DNA of 64,000 nt from DATJGR01 sp963812255 (GCA_963812255.1 CAWEUM010000005.1:434001-498000), one strand, 5' to 3'. Positions 35,883 through 45,053 are shown, counted from the first letter of the stretch. Numbers and translations are program-made. Notes: generated from the letters alone by a model not told the origin.

Positions 35883-36752
35883 CTATAGCTCCCGTATCGT
35901 AAGCAGGTCGCGAACGCGATCGTAGCGATACACCGGACCGTCCTTGCAGATGAAGTGCGGCCCGAACTGACAATGCCCGCAAAACCCGATAGCGCATTTC
36001 ATGTTCCGCTCGAGCGAGACGAATGTCTGCGATGCGGCGACGCCGGCATCTTCGAGCGCGAGCGCCGACGATCGAATCATCACCTCCGGACCGCAGACCA
36101 TCGCGACGGTGTCGTTCGGGTCGAAGCGGATCTTCGGCAGCAGCCGCGTGACGTATCCGACGTCACCCGCCCAGTCGCGCCCCGCGCGTTCCACAGCGAC
36201 GCGCACCTGAAAATCCGGCGTCCGCCGCCACGCGTCGAGCTCGCGCCCGAATAGCAGGTCGCCCGGTGTCCGCGCGCCATACAGCAACGCGATGCGGCCA
36301 TAAGCCTCGCGGTGCCGCAGCAGGTGATACAGCACCGGGCGCAGCGGCACGAGACCGATGCCGCCGGCGATGATCAGCACGTCGCAGCCCTTCGCTTCCT
36401 CGACCGGCCAGCTGTTTCCGAACGGCCCTCGAACACCAATTTGTGCCCCGCGCTTCAGCCTCGACAGCGCCGTGCTGACCGGACCGACGGCGCGGATCGT
36501 GTGCGTGATTCGATTGGTCACCGCTGAATCGCCGCTGAAGCTGACCGGTATTTCTCCGACGCCAAATGCGTAGAGCATGTTGAACTGTCCCGGTTTGAAA
36601 GGCCCGGGTGAACCGGTCATCTCATCGCCGCCGATTTCCAACGAGACCACTGCGTCAGCCGCGCGCATGCGGCGCCGCACGGTGAACAATTTCGGAACCC
36701 ATACCTCCACGCTCGTCGCGTCGACGCTAGCGCGACTGCAGCGCGTGGTCAT
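35883..36752 (-). CDS. hyhG: Hydrogenase gamma subunit, FAD/NAD(P)-binding
   Basis: A 289-residue ferredoxin reductase-like subunit: FAD part PGPFKPGQFNMLYAFGVGEI, NAD(P) part CDVLIIAGGIGLVPLRPVLY, and a C-terminal cluster of CAIGFCGHCQFGPHFIC. It exchanges electrons with NAD(P)H. The chosen ATG at 36752 overlaps the upstream cNMP gene by 26 bases. Confidence 0.93.
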   Translation of the reverse strand: MTTRCSRASVDATSVEVWVPKLFTVRRRMRAADAVVSLEIGGDEMTGSPGPFKPGQFNMLYAFGVGEIPVSFSGDSAVTNRITHTIRAVGPVSTALSRLKRGAQIGVRGPFGNSWPVEEAKGCDVLIIAGGIGLVPLRPVLYHLLRHREAYGRIALLYGARTPGDLLFGRELDAWRRTPDFQVRVAVERAGRDWAGDVGYVTRLLPKIRFDPNDTVAMVCGPEVMIRSSALALEDAGVAASQTFVSLERNMKCAIGFCGHCQFGPHFICKDGPVYRYDRVRDLLTIREL

Positions 36753-37200
36753 CGTGTATCCCGACACTCTGCAAACGCGCCACATGCAACCGCTCGACGA
36801 GTGGCGGAATGAACCGCTTCATCATTTCGTATCCGACGTGGTGGTCCGACTCGCATTTCTCGCGCAGGCACGTGGCATCGAACGCGAGCGCACGCGTGAG
36901 TTCGACGGCGCGCGCGTCGTACGACCAGCGGTACGGCGGAATCAGCCAGTTGGCACCGAGCATCTCGCTGCTCTTGACGGTCAGGAACGTGCACGCACCC
37001 TGGCCCGGCACGAAGATCTCGAGCGCAACGGTGCCGTGCCGGATCAGATAGAAGTGGTCGGCTCGCGTACCTTCGCGGAAAACGTACTCGTTCGCTTGAA
37101 ATACCACGTTCTTCGCGCAACCGGCGATCAGCGAAACCGCGTCGGCGTCCAGGCCCGCAACGAACGCATGCTGCCGAACAAGATCTTCGATTTCCTTCAT
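36727..37200 (-). CDS. Stand-alone cyclic-nucleotide-binding-domain protein in the hydrogenase operon
   Basis: A 157-residue protein with a Crp-type effector domain: NEYVFREGTRADHFYLIRHG and TVALEIFVPGQG, the beta-roll with its phosphate-binding region. It has no DNA-binding helix-turn-helix after the domain, unlike Crp/Fnr. It sits between the beta and gamma genes, overlapping gamma by 26 bases. A regulatory or accessory role in the hydrogenase is inferred from the location; the ligand is unknown. Confidence 0.88.
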   Translation of the reverse strand: MKEIEDLVRQHAFVAGLDADAVSLIAGCAKNVVFQANEYVFREGTRADHFYLIRHGTVALEIFVPGQGACTFLTVKSSEMLGANWLIPPYRWSYDARAVELTRALAFDATCLREKCESDHHVGYEMMKRFIPPLVERLHVARLQSVGIHDDHALQSR

Positions 37201-37213
37201 CGCAATGCGCTCG

Positions 37214-38356
37214 TCATGTGGATTCGCCGGACACGTGGGGCGTATCGCGAATCGCGCGCACCTCCTGTGTGATGTCGATGCCGACCGGACACCACGTGAT
37301 GCATCGACCACAGCCGACGCATCCCGACGTTCCGAATTGATCCACCCAGGTGGCGAGCTTGTGGGTCATCCATTGCCGATACCGCGACCGCGCGCTGGCG
37401 CGAACGCTGCCCGGGTGAACGTACGAGAAATCCATCGTGAAACACGAATCCCAACGCCGCCATCGCTCGGCGTGCCCACCGGCCAGATCCGTTGAATCCT
37501 CGACGGTGGTACAGAAGCAGGTTGGGCAGACCATCGTGCAATTCGCGCAACTGAGGCAGCGCGATGCCACGTCGTCCCAGCGTGGATGTTCGAGGTTGTG
37601 CAGCAGAAGCTCTCGAACGTCGCCCGACTGCATTTCCCTGCCCATCGACGCCGCCGTGCGATCGACGACGGCTTGCGCCGATTCGATCTCCCGCGGGGTC
37701 GCCGCGCGATATGGGATTTCGGCAAGGACGCCTCGACCGGCATCGGAGCCGACCTCCACGAGATACGTTGGTTCGCGCCCCTCGATCAATTCGGTGAGCG
37801 CAAGATCGAAGCCGTTCTCGACCTTCGGACCGGTCTTCATCGAGACGCAGAAGCACGTTCCGCCCGCCTCGGAGCAGTTCACGGCGACGATGAAAGCCGC
37901 TTCACGGCGGGCGCGATAGTCCGAATCGACATGCTGCGAAGCGAGAAACACCCGATCCTGGATCGCCATCGCGTGAAGTTCGCACGCGCGCACTCCAATG
38001 AAGGCCGATCGTTCGACCGCATTGTCCGAGGGCAGTATGCGGATGACATCCTCGTCGCGATCGGCGCTCCACAGGCGAAGCCGCGGCGGATGCAGCGTAC
38101 GTTTCCACGATTGCGGACCAACCGCATAGCCGAACAGCGCCTGATCATCGCGCGGCGCAAGCCGATAGCGACCCGCTTCCTGCTCATCGGTCCAGCCGCG
38201 CGGCAGATCCGCGATCGAATGGATTTCATCGTAGACAATCGCTTCATCCCGAACGGTGGGACCGATCGTGCGGTAGCCCCGCCCGCGCAGCGCTTGCAGC
38301 AGCGCGTCCAAGCCATCCGAACTGACGGTAACAAGATCGGGCGGTTCGGTTTCCAT
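37214..38356 (-). CDS. hyhB: Hydrogenase beta subunit, iron-sulfur
   Basis: A 380-residue Fe-S protein of the sulfhydrogenase beta family. Cys clusters: AVNCSEAGGTCFCVS, CLSCANCTMVCPTCFC and CVGCGRCITWCPVGID, the last two each a ferredoxin-type 4Fe-4S set. It links the gamma diaphorase to the hydrogenase dimer. First gene of the operon; the start ATG is 309 bases from the divergent hemolysin gene. Confidence 0.93.
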   Translation of the reverse strand: METEPPDLVTVSSDGLDALLQALRGRGYRTIGPTVRDEAIVYDEIHSIADLPRGWTDEQEAGRYRLAPRDDQALFGYAVGPQSWKRTLHPPRLRLWSADRDEDVIRILPSDNAVERSAFIGVRACELHAMAIQDRVFLASQHVDSDYRARREAAFIVAVNCSEAGGTCFCVSMKTGPKVENGFDLALTELIEGREPTYLVEVGSDAGRGVLAEIPYRAATPREIESAQAVVDRTAASMGREMQSGDVRELLLHNLEHPRWDDVASRCLSCANCTMVCPTCFCTTVEDSTDLAGGHAERWRRWDSCFTMDFSYVHPGSVRASARSRYRQWMTHKLATWVDQFGTSGCVGCGRCITWCPVGIDITQEVRAIRDTPHVSGEST

Positions 38357-38664
38357 CGCCAGGTCCGCTTCGCTTTTCAGCGCCTGTCTCAGAAGAGATC
38401 GGATCGTATCGCGATGTCGCCTCCGATGGCGATTTTTGCGTCATGGCTCGACGCACCCATAGCATCGCTCAACTCGGGGCGTGCGGCATTTTGCGCGAGT
38501 GTTCATCCGCACTGGATTCGCGAGTCAGCTGTATAGCAGCCTCGGAATTGTGATCGTGTTCGCCGCCGCGTATTGGAGCGTGCGCCGCAAGCGCGCCGAC
38601 TTCAGACTTCGTTAAGACTTCCCCGGGATACTCGCGTCCGCCTGACCGCCACGGACGCGCATCG
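38357..38664. promoter_or_regulatory. Divergent promoter region
   Basis: The 308-base gap between two oppositely directed operons (hydrogenase, minus strand; hemolysin-ligase-oxidase operon, plus strand). It must hold both promoters. I could not define a regulator box or -10/-35 pair with confidence. Confidence 0.5.
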
Positions 38665-39336
38665 ATGCCCGCAGTCGACTGGAATGCTTTGTTTCCATTT
38701 TGTTTCGGCGCCCGGCGCCAGTGGTCACTGCAACTCGTCGGCGAAGGCGATGTCGAACGACGGGACGCTGAGGCGTTCATCAGGGAGCGCTTCAGCGATT
38801 GCCACCGTGCGTACGTCAACCACTTCATGCCGGAGCTGCTCGTGTTGCACGGCCCGCGCGATGTGATGTGTGCGGTTGTCGGTGTGCGACCAGGCGGCAG
38901 CGGGTGGCTGTTCCTCGAACAGTATCTGCACGAACCCGTGGAGAGCATGATCTCCCGTCTGGCAGGGCAATCCGTGGCTCGCGCGGGGATCGTCGAGGTC
39001 GGCAATCTTGCGGCCAGAAACGTCGGCAGCACGCGGCTGATCATCGCCGCGGTGACGTGGCTGCTGGCTGAGCGCGGGATGCAGTGGGTGGTGTTCACCG
39101 GCACCGTGACGCTGGTCAACAGCTTTCATCGGCTGGGCCTCGACCCGCTCGCATTCTGCGCGGCGGATCCCGAGCGTCTCGGCGACGAACGGCACAGCTG
39201 GGGCAATTACTATGCGCAGAATCCCAGCGTATTCGCGGGTGACGTCCGCTTCGGCCGGGACGAGCTTGAAAAGAACGGCTGTCTGAATCGCCTGAGTATC
39301 CCGCGGACCAACGCCTGCGCACCGTATGCGGCCTGA
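38665..39336 (+). CDS. Thermostable hemolysin family protein
   Basis: A 223-residue protein of the T_hemolysin family. Segments FLEQYLHEPVE, VEVGNLAARNVGS, LLAERGMQWVVFTGT and SWGNYYAQNPSVFAGDV match the family. The fold is GNAT-like acyltransferase, so despite the name a transferase role is plausible. It is the first gene of a seven-gene operon with an acyl ligase, oxidase and SDR, which favours a small-molecule pathway over a toxin. Confidence 0.88.
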   Translation: MPAVDWNALFPFCFGARRQWSLQLVGEGDVERRDAEAFIRERFSDCHRAYVNHFMPELLVLHGPRDVMCAVVGVRPGGSGWLFLEQYLHEPVESMISRLAGQSVARAGIVEVGNLAARNVGSTRLIIAAVTWLLAERGMQWVVFTGTVTLVNSFHRLGLDPLAFCAADPERLGDERHSWGNYYAQNPSVFAGDVRFGRDELEKNGCLNRLSIPRTNACAPYAA

Positions 39337-40807
39337 AATCGCGCGTTTCAGAGACACGCTGTCTCGGCACGCCCGCAACAAGCCGCATCACACGGCGTTG
39401 TGCGGCGACTCGACACCCATCGATTACGCCACGTTGCACGAGGAGATCGGCATTCGCGAGGCGGCACTGTTGCCGTATCGGACGCAGGTGCTGGCGCTCG
39501 CCTTCGAAAACGGTCCGGATGCTGTGCTGTGGGACATCGCGGCACTCTTCAGCGGCATTACGTGCGTGTGGCTGCCACCGTTCTTCAGCCTCGGCCAGCG
39601 CGCGCATTGCCTCGCACAGAGTCGGGCAGATGTGGTTTTGGCCGACGCGACCGCAGAAGCAGAACTGCAGGAAGCCGGTTTCGTGCGGAACGGCGAGTTT
39701 TGGCGCCGTGAACCGGACGGCGCAGCGCATCTACCCGCCGGCATCGCGAAGATTACGTATACGTCAGGCACCACCGGCATGCCGAAGGGCGTGTGCCTGA
39801 GCGCCGCGTCGCTGCTGCGTGTGGCCTGCGAGCTCGAGCGGGCGAGCCAGGCGGCAGCGCCGCAACGATATCTGGCGGTTCTCCCCTTAGCGGTTTTGTT
39901 GGAAAACCTCGGTGTCTATGCGGCGCTGATCGCCGGCGCCACCGTAATCGTGCCACCCCAGCGACAATTGGGCATCAGCGGTGCGTCCGGCGTCGACTGG
40001 CCACGCTGGCTCGGGGCATTGGCGATGAGCGGCGCGCAGAGCCTGATCCTGGTTCCACAGTTGCTGCTCGGTCTGGTCACGGCGCTCGAACGTGGCGCGA
40101 TTTCCGCTGCCGCTTTTCGCTTCGTCGCCGTCGGTGGCGCCCGCGTGTCTGTCGATCTGCTGCGGCGTGCTGCCGCCGTTGGTCTGCCCGTGTACGAGGG
40201 CTACGGGCTGTCGGAATGCGCATCGGTGGTCTGTCTGAACCGTCCGGGCGCGAACCGCCCCGGCAGCGTCGGCCGACCGTTGCCGCATGTCGAGGTCGAC
40301 CTCGCCGCTGATGGCGAGGTGCTGGTCAGCGGCCCGGTCCAGCTTGGTTATCTCGGTGAACCGCCTGTTGCGGGTCGATGGTGGCCGACCGGCGACATCG
40401 GCGAATTCGATGCCGACGGTTACCTGTATCTGCGCGGTCGGAAAAAGCATCAGTTCATCACCAGCTTCGGCCGCAACGTCAATCCCGATTGGGTCGAAGG
40501 CGAACTGACCCAGTGCGGTGACATTGCCCAGGCCTTCCTGCACGGCGAAGGCTTGCCCCGCAACATTGCGCTGCTCTGGCCGTTGGACCCGGGCTGTCGC
40601 GACGAATTGCTCGCTGCGGCAGTCGCGCGCGTGAACGCGAGCTTGCCCGACTACGCACGGGTCCATGTCTGGATGCGATTATCCGAACCCTTCACCGCCG
40701 CCAATGGGCTGCTGACGATGAACGGCCGACTGCGCCGGGATGAGATTCGCGCGCGCTACGGCACGACGCTGGCGGAACTTGCGGCCGAACCAGGAGCAGT
40801 TGGATGA
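39326..40807 (+). CDS. AMP-binding acyl-adenylating enzyme (fatty acid/aryl acid ligase)
   Basis: A 493-residue ANL-superfamily enzyme. ITYTSGTTGMPKGVCLS is the P-loop, YEGYGLSECASVVCLN the acyl-binding signature and WWPTGDIGEFDADGYLYLRGRK the hinge. It should activate a carboxylic acid as acyl-AMP, probably for CoA or a carrier. Its start overlaps the preceding gene by 11 bases and its end overlaps the next by four. Confidence 0.93.
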   Translation: MRPEIARFRDTLSRHARNKPHHTALCGDSTPIDYATLHEEIGIREAALLPYRTQVLALAFENGPDAVLWDIAALFSGITCVWLPPFFSLGQRAHCLAQSRADVVLADATAEAELQEAGFVRNGEFWRREPDGAAHLPAGIAKITYTSGTTGMPKGVCLSAASLLRVACELERASQAAAPQRYLAVLPLAVLLENLGVYAALIAGATVIVPPQRQLGISGASGVDWPRWLGALAMSGAQSLILVPQLLLGLVTALERGAISAAAFRFVAVGGARVSVDLLRRAAAVGLPVYEGYGLSECASVVCLNRPGANRPGSVGRPLPHVEVDLAADGEVLVSGPVQLGYLGEPPVAGRWWPTGDIGEFDADGYLYLRGRKKHQFITSFGRNVNPDWVEGELTQCGDIAQAFLHGEGLPRNIALLWPLDPGCRDELLAAAVARVNASLPDYARVHVWMRLSEPFTAANGLLTMNGRLRRDEIRARYGTTLAELAAEPGAVG

Positions 40808-41484
40808 GCTTTTTCGAAGACCTGCAGACGGCAACACGCGACGAACGCGAGGCGCTCTTCGGCGTTGAAGTGATCCGCGAGGCGCTTGCAGGGCACGTGA
40901 GTCTCGACAGCTATCGGGCCTTTCTGACTCAGGCGTACCACCACGTGCGGCACACGGTCCCGCTGCTGATGGCGTGCGGCGCGCGCCTGCCGCCGCGCCT
41001 GGAATGGCTGCGTGGTGCAGTTTGCGAATACATTCGGGACGAATACGGCCACGAGCAGTGGATTCTGAACGACATCGCACACTGCGGCGGTGACGTTGCG
41101 GCCGTGCGCGACAGTCAACCGTCGCTGCCGATCGAACTGATGGTCGGCTTCCTGTACGACGTTATCGCGCGCGGCAATCCGGTCGGCCTGTTCGGCATGG
41201 TCAACGTGCTCGAAGGCACCAGCATTGCGCTCGCGAGCGTCGCGGCCAACACGATCCAGCAACGGCTCCAGCTCCCCACGGACGCTTTCAGTTACCTCTA
41301 TTCCCACGGCGCGCTCGACCAGGGCCACATGCAAACCTACCGGGGTTTGATGGATCGCCTCGACGACGCCGCCGACAGGACCGCCGTCGTGCATGCGGCG
41401 AAGGTCGTCTACCGCCTGTATGCGCAAATGTTTCGCGAACTGCCGCGTACGCCGGCGCACGGTGAGCCGTATGCGGCCGGCTGA
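40804..41484 (+). CDS. Iron-containing haem-oxygenase-like di-iron (HDO) oxidase
   Basis: A 226-residue helical protein of the TenA/HDO class. Candidate metal ligands: AYHHVRHTVPLLM, IRDEYGHEQWILND (Glu, His, Glu), FGMVNVLEGTSIAL and SHGALDQGHMQTY (His, Asp, His). Such oxidases (for example UndA, SznF) use O2 to decarboxylate or hydroxylate acids or amines. Next to an acyl ligase, an acid-derived substrate is likely; the product cannot be told. Confidence 0.85.
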   Translation: MSFFEDLQTATRDEREALFGVEVIREALAGHVSLDSYRAFLTQAYHHVRHTVPLLMACGARLPPRLEWLRGAVCEYIRDEYGHEQWILNDIAHCGGDVAAVRDSQPSLPIELMVGFLYDVIARGNPVGLFGMVNVLEGTSIALASVAANTIQQRLQLPTDAFSYLYSHGALDQGHMQTYRGLMDRLDDAADRTAVVHAAKVVYRLYAQMFRELPRTPAHGEPYAAG

Positions 41485-42280
41485 TTGCCGCGCTGTATTG
41501 ACCGGCGCAAGCGGCGGCATCGGCATGGCGCTGGCGGAACAGTTCTGCGCGGGCGGCGCGCAGGTGCTGGCGGTGTGCAGACGAAGCGAAGCACTCGCGG
41601 ATCTGCAGCGCCGTTTTCCCCAACAGGTACATGTTGTCGCGGCTGATCTGTGCGAATCCGGAGGTCGTCGGGTGGTCGTGGAGGCGGCGCGCACGCTCGG
41701 CGCAGTCAATGTCCTGATCAACGCGGCAGGCATCAACAGGTTCGCGATGTTCGAACAGGTGAGCGAAGAAGAAGTCGGCGATCTGCTCGGGCTGAATGTC
41801 ACCGCTACCGTGCAGCTGACGCGGACGATGCTGCCGCTGCTGCGTACGCAGCCGCGCGCGCTGATCGTCAACGTTGGCTCGACGTACGGCTCCATCGGTT
41901 ACCCCGGCTATGCAATCTACAGCGCGAGCAAGTTCGCGCTGCGTGGTTTCTCGCAAGCGCTGCGGCGTGAACTGGCGGACTCCGGCATACACGTTCTTTA
42001 CGTTGCGCCGCGGGCAACGCGTACCCCGATGAATGGCAGCGCGGCGATGGCGTTGAACGCGGCCCTGAAGACGCGTGTCGACCGTCCCGAGTACGTCGCC
42101 CGTGCCGTGATCAAGGCGGTGGAGCGGGGCATCAACGATCTGTACGTCGGCTGGCCGGAGAAATTCTTCGTCCGGCTCAATGGCCTTTTGCCGCGCGTGG
42201 TCGACCGTGCGTTGAGCAAGCAACTTCCGCTGATTCAACACTTCAGTCGCTTTCAGCATGACGAGGAGATTCCGCAATGA
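41471..42280 (+). CDS. Short-chain dehydrogenase/reductase
   Basis: A 269-residue SDR: cofactor motif TGASGGIGMALAEQFC, NAAGIN, catalytic Ser in IVNVGSTYGSIGYPGY and Tyr/Lys in YAIYSASKFALRGFSQ. It should reduce or oxidise a carbonyl with NAD(P). The ATG at 41471 overlaps the oxidase gene by 14 bases. Confidence 0.92.
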   Translation: MRPADCRAVLTGASGGIGMALAEQFCAGGAQVLAVCRRSEALADLQRRFPQQVHVVAADLCESGGRRVVVEAARTLGAVNVLINAAGINRFAMFEQVSEEEVGDLLGLNVTATVQLTRTMLPLLRTQPRALIVNVGSTYGSIGYPGYAIYSASKFALRGFSQALRRELADSGIHVLYVAPRATRTPMNGSAAMALNAALKTRVDRPEYVARAVIKAVERGINDLYVGWPEKFFVRLNGLLPRVVDRALSKQLPLIQHFSRFQHDEEIPQ

Positions 42281-42924
42281 TCCGACGACTGTTGCTGGTG
42301 CCGCTGCTGCTCTTGTTCAGCTCCCCGACATGGGCGCTCAACGACGCACAGGCCAATCAAGTGGCCGCCATCGCGACGCGCTGGGCGCAGATTCAGTATC
42401 AGACGCCGGCCCGGCTCAGGGCCGATGAGTTCGAAAAACTCGCCGCACAGACGAACGCGCTGACGCAAGCGCAGCCCGACGCCGCAGAGGCTTGGATCTG
42501 GTACGGCATCGTGTTGAGCAGCTGGGCTGGTGCGAAAGGTGGCTTCAGCGCACTGGGCAAAGTCAAACAAGCCCGTGCAGCGTTGCAGAAATCCCTCGAG
42601 ATAGATGCATCGGCACTTGATGGTTCGGCCTATACAAGCCTGGGTGCGCTGTACGACGAAGTGCCGGGCTGGCCGATCAGTTTTGGCGACTCGCACGAAG
42701 CCGAAAAGCTGCTTCGCAAAGCACTGGACCTGAATCCGTCCGGCATCGACACTCTGTACTTCTGGGGCGACCATCTGTATCGACAGGACCGTTTTGCCGA
42801 CGCGCGTGACGCGTTGCGAAAGGCGAAGCGGGCCCCGCCGCGGCCCGGACGCCAACTCGCCGATGAAGGCCGACGCAAGGATATCGATGCGTTGCTGATT
42901 CAGGTCGAGAAGAAACTGAATTAA
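42277..42924 (+). CDS. Secreted TPR-repeat protein
   Basis: A 215-residue protein with a Sec signal peptide (MIRRLLLVPLLLLFSSPTWA) and tetratricopeptide-like repeats (ALQKSLEIDASALDGSAY and KLLRKALDLNPSGIDTLY). Expected in the periplasm, as a partner in assembly or sensing. Start overlaps the SDR stop by four bases. Confidence 0.8.
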   Translation: MIRRLLLVPLLLLFSSPTWALNDAQANQVAAIATRWAQIQYQTPARLRADEFEKLAAQTNALTQAQPDAAEAWIWYGIVLSSWAGAKGGFSALGKVKQARAALQKSLEIDASALDGSAYTSLGALYDEVPGWPISFGDSHEAEKLLRKALDLNPSGIDTLYFWGDHLYRQDRFADARDALRKAKRAPPRPGRQLADEGRRKDIDALLIQVEKKLN

Positions 42925-42937
42925 CCACAACACCGCG

Positions 42938-43600
42938 ATGCGTCTGCTGCTAGTCGAAGACGATCCGGCCCTCGGCGAGGGCGTGCGCGTCGGTTTGCGG
43001 CAGGCGGGCTACACGGTCGATTGGCTGCAAGACGGTGTCAGCGCCGTGCATGCACTGCTCAGTGAAACGTTCGACCTGGTCGTGCTCGACCTCGGTCTGC
43101 CGCGACTCGACGGTATCGACGTCCTGCGGCAGTTGCGCGCGGGCGGATCGACGTTGCCGGTACTCGTACTCACAGCACGCGATGATACCGAGGCACGTGT
43201 CGGCGGACTCGATGCGGGTGCGGACGACTATCTCGTCAAGCCCTTTGATCTGGATGAGTTGAAGGCACGAATACGCGCGCTGCTGCGGCGCAGCGCCGGC
43301 CGATCGCAGACGTTGATCGAACATGCCGGCGTGACGCTCGACCCTGCGACGCAACAGGTTGGATACCAGGGCAAACTGGTACCGATCACGCCCAAGGAAT
43401 ATCTGCTGCTGCATGAACTGCTGGCTCAGCCGGGCAAGGTCTTCACGCGCGAGCGGCTCGCGCAGCTGCTGTACGGCTGGGACGAGCAAGCCGAAAGCAA
43501 CACGCTGGAAGTTCTGATCCACCATCTGCGCAGGAAGCTGTTCAGCGACCTGATACGAACGGTACGCGGCATCGGGTATCTGGTCGAAGCGGAGCTATGA
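42938..43600 (+). CDS. OmpR-family response regulator (QseB/PmrA-like)
   Basis: A 220-residue regulator. Receiver domain with phospho-Asp at D51 in VVLDLGLPRLDGIDVL, Lys in DYLVKPFDLDEL, and a C-terminal winged helix (ITPKEYLLLHELLAQPGKVF, TVRGIGYLVEAEL). Paired with the next gene by a four-base overlap; probably controls this operon or a related one. Confidence 0.93.
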   Translation: MRLLLVEDDPALGEGVRVGLRQAGYTVDWLQDGVSAVHALLSETFDLVVLDLGLPRLDGIDVLRQLRAGGSTLPVLVLTARDDTEARVGGLDAGADDYLVKPFDLDELKARIRALLRRSAGRSQTLIEHAGVTLDPATQQVGYQGKLVPITPKEYLLLHELLAQPGKVFTRERLAQLLYGWDEQAESNTLEVLIHHLRRKLFSDLIRTVRGIGYLVEAEL

Positions 43601-44970
43601 CGTCGCTGCGGCGGCGCACGCTCGCGCTGGTGCTTGGGCTGCTGCTGCTCGTCACTCTGCTGGTCGCGTTGTACAACTTCCACGACAGCAACCACGAACT
43701 CGGGGAAATCTACGACGCCCAGTTGGCGCAAACCGCGCGGCTGCTGCAGGGCGCGATGCGGATGTCGCTGGCGAGCGAGACCCGCGAGCCGTTGTATCGC
43801 GCATTCAATGATGCGCTCAGCCGCGCCGACGGCCATCACACGATCGGTCATCCGTACGAACGCAAGATGGCGTTCCAGGTATGGAGCGAACAGGGCGCGA
43901 GCCTCGTGCATTCGGCCAGCGTGCCGTCGTTCGAGGCGCCGTTGCGAACGCCGGGCTTCTCCAATTTGGAGGTGGGCGAGCATCGCTGGCGAGGCTTCCT
44001 GCTGCCGGACGACGAGCAGGGGTTGTTGATCTGGGTCGGCGAACGCGACGATGTACGACAGGATCTGGCCAGCCGCATCGTGCGGCACACACTGGAGCCG
44101 AGCCTGTTCGGCGTCGTGCTGCTGACCGTGCTCGTGTGGCTCGCGATCGGTTGGGGTTTGCGGCCGCTGCAGGACATGGCTCAGATGATCCGCGGCCGGC
44201 ACGCCGAATCGCTGGAGCCGCTACGACTGGTGCCGGTACCAATCGAGCTGGAGCCAATGCAAGCAGCGCTGAATCGTCTGTTGTCGCAGGTCGAGACGAT
44301 GCTGCAGCGCGAACGCCGCTTCATCGCCGACGCGGCTCACGAAATGCGTACGCCGCTGGCCGTACTGCGTATCCATGCGCAAAATGCGATGCAGGCGGCA
44401 TCCGACAATCAGCGCCGCGAATCACTCGACCTGATGATCGGCGGCGTCGATCGACTGACACGCGTCCTAAACCAGTTGTTGACGATGGCGCGTGTCGAGC
44501 CGGAACTCGCGAAACGGAACTGGCGACGCGTCGACTTGGAATCGGTGCTGCGCGAGACGCTCGTGGAGCTGACGCCGTGGATTCTGCGCAAGGGGCTCGA
44601 CGTTTCCTTCGACGTGGCCGGGACCAATTTCAGCATAATCAGCGATGCAGGCGCCATTGGCATTGCGTTGCAGAATCTCGTGACCAACGCGGTCAATTTT
44701 TCGCCGTCGGGCGGGCACATAAAGGTGGCGCTCGGCGAGGAAGAGACTCATTTCGTGCTGAGCGTCGAAGACCAAGGACCTGGCATCGATGAGCAAAAGC
44801 TCGCGCGTCTGTTCGAGCGCTTTTACACGAACGCGAACCCGGAAGGTGCTGGCTTGGGTCTCGCCATCGTCGAAATGATCGCTGATCGATTGGACGGTCA
44901 GATCACCATCGAAAATCGCGCCGAAGGTGGGGTGCGTGCGACGCTGCGCTTGCCGAAAGTCGTCCGGTAG
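43597..44970 (+). CDS. Sensor histidine kinase (QseC-like)
   Basis: A 457-residue membrane kinase: first helix at residues 6-26, a periplasmic domain to about 165, second helix (FGVVLLTVLVWLAIGWGL), HAMP region, H-box RFIADAAHEMRTPLAVLR with His248, and an ATPase domain (LVTNAVNFSPSGGHIKVAL and DQGPGIDEQKLARLFERFY, AGLGLAIVEM). The periplasmic domain may sense the product of the operon or a surface signal; this is inference. Confidence 0.93.
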   Translation: MTSLRRRTLALVLGLLLLVTLLVALYNFHDSNHELGEIYDAQLAQTARLLQGAMRMSLASETREPLYRAFNDALSRADGHHTIGHPYERKMAFQVWSEQGASLVHSASVPSFEAPLRTPGFSNLEVGEHRWRGFLLPDDEQGLLIWVGERDDVRQDLASRIVRHTLEPSLFGVVLLTVLVWLAIGWGLRPLQDMAQMIRGRHAESLEPLRLVPVPIELEPMQAALNRLLSQVETMLQRERRFIADAAHEMRTPLAVLRIHAQNAMQAASDNQRRESLDLMIGGVDRLTRVLNQLLTMARVEPELAKRNWRRVDLESVLRETLVELTPWILRKGLDVSFDVAGTNFSIISDAGAIGIALQNLVTNAVNFSPSGGHIKVALGEEETHFVLSVEDQGPGIDEQKLARLFERFYTNANPEGAGLGLAIVEMIADRLDGQITIENRAEGGVRATLRLPKVVR

Positions 44971-45053
44971 CAAGCCGACTGGCAGATTTCAGCCGCCCGG
45001 TCCCGCCGCGCTAGCGAGGTGAACGGCCCCTTTGACGGCCTCGCAATCACTGG

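Noticed and set aside
38665..39336. Calling the first gene a secreted hemolysin toxin
   Set aside because: No signal peptide or pore motif; the family looks GNAT-like and sits in an enzymatic operon.
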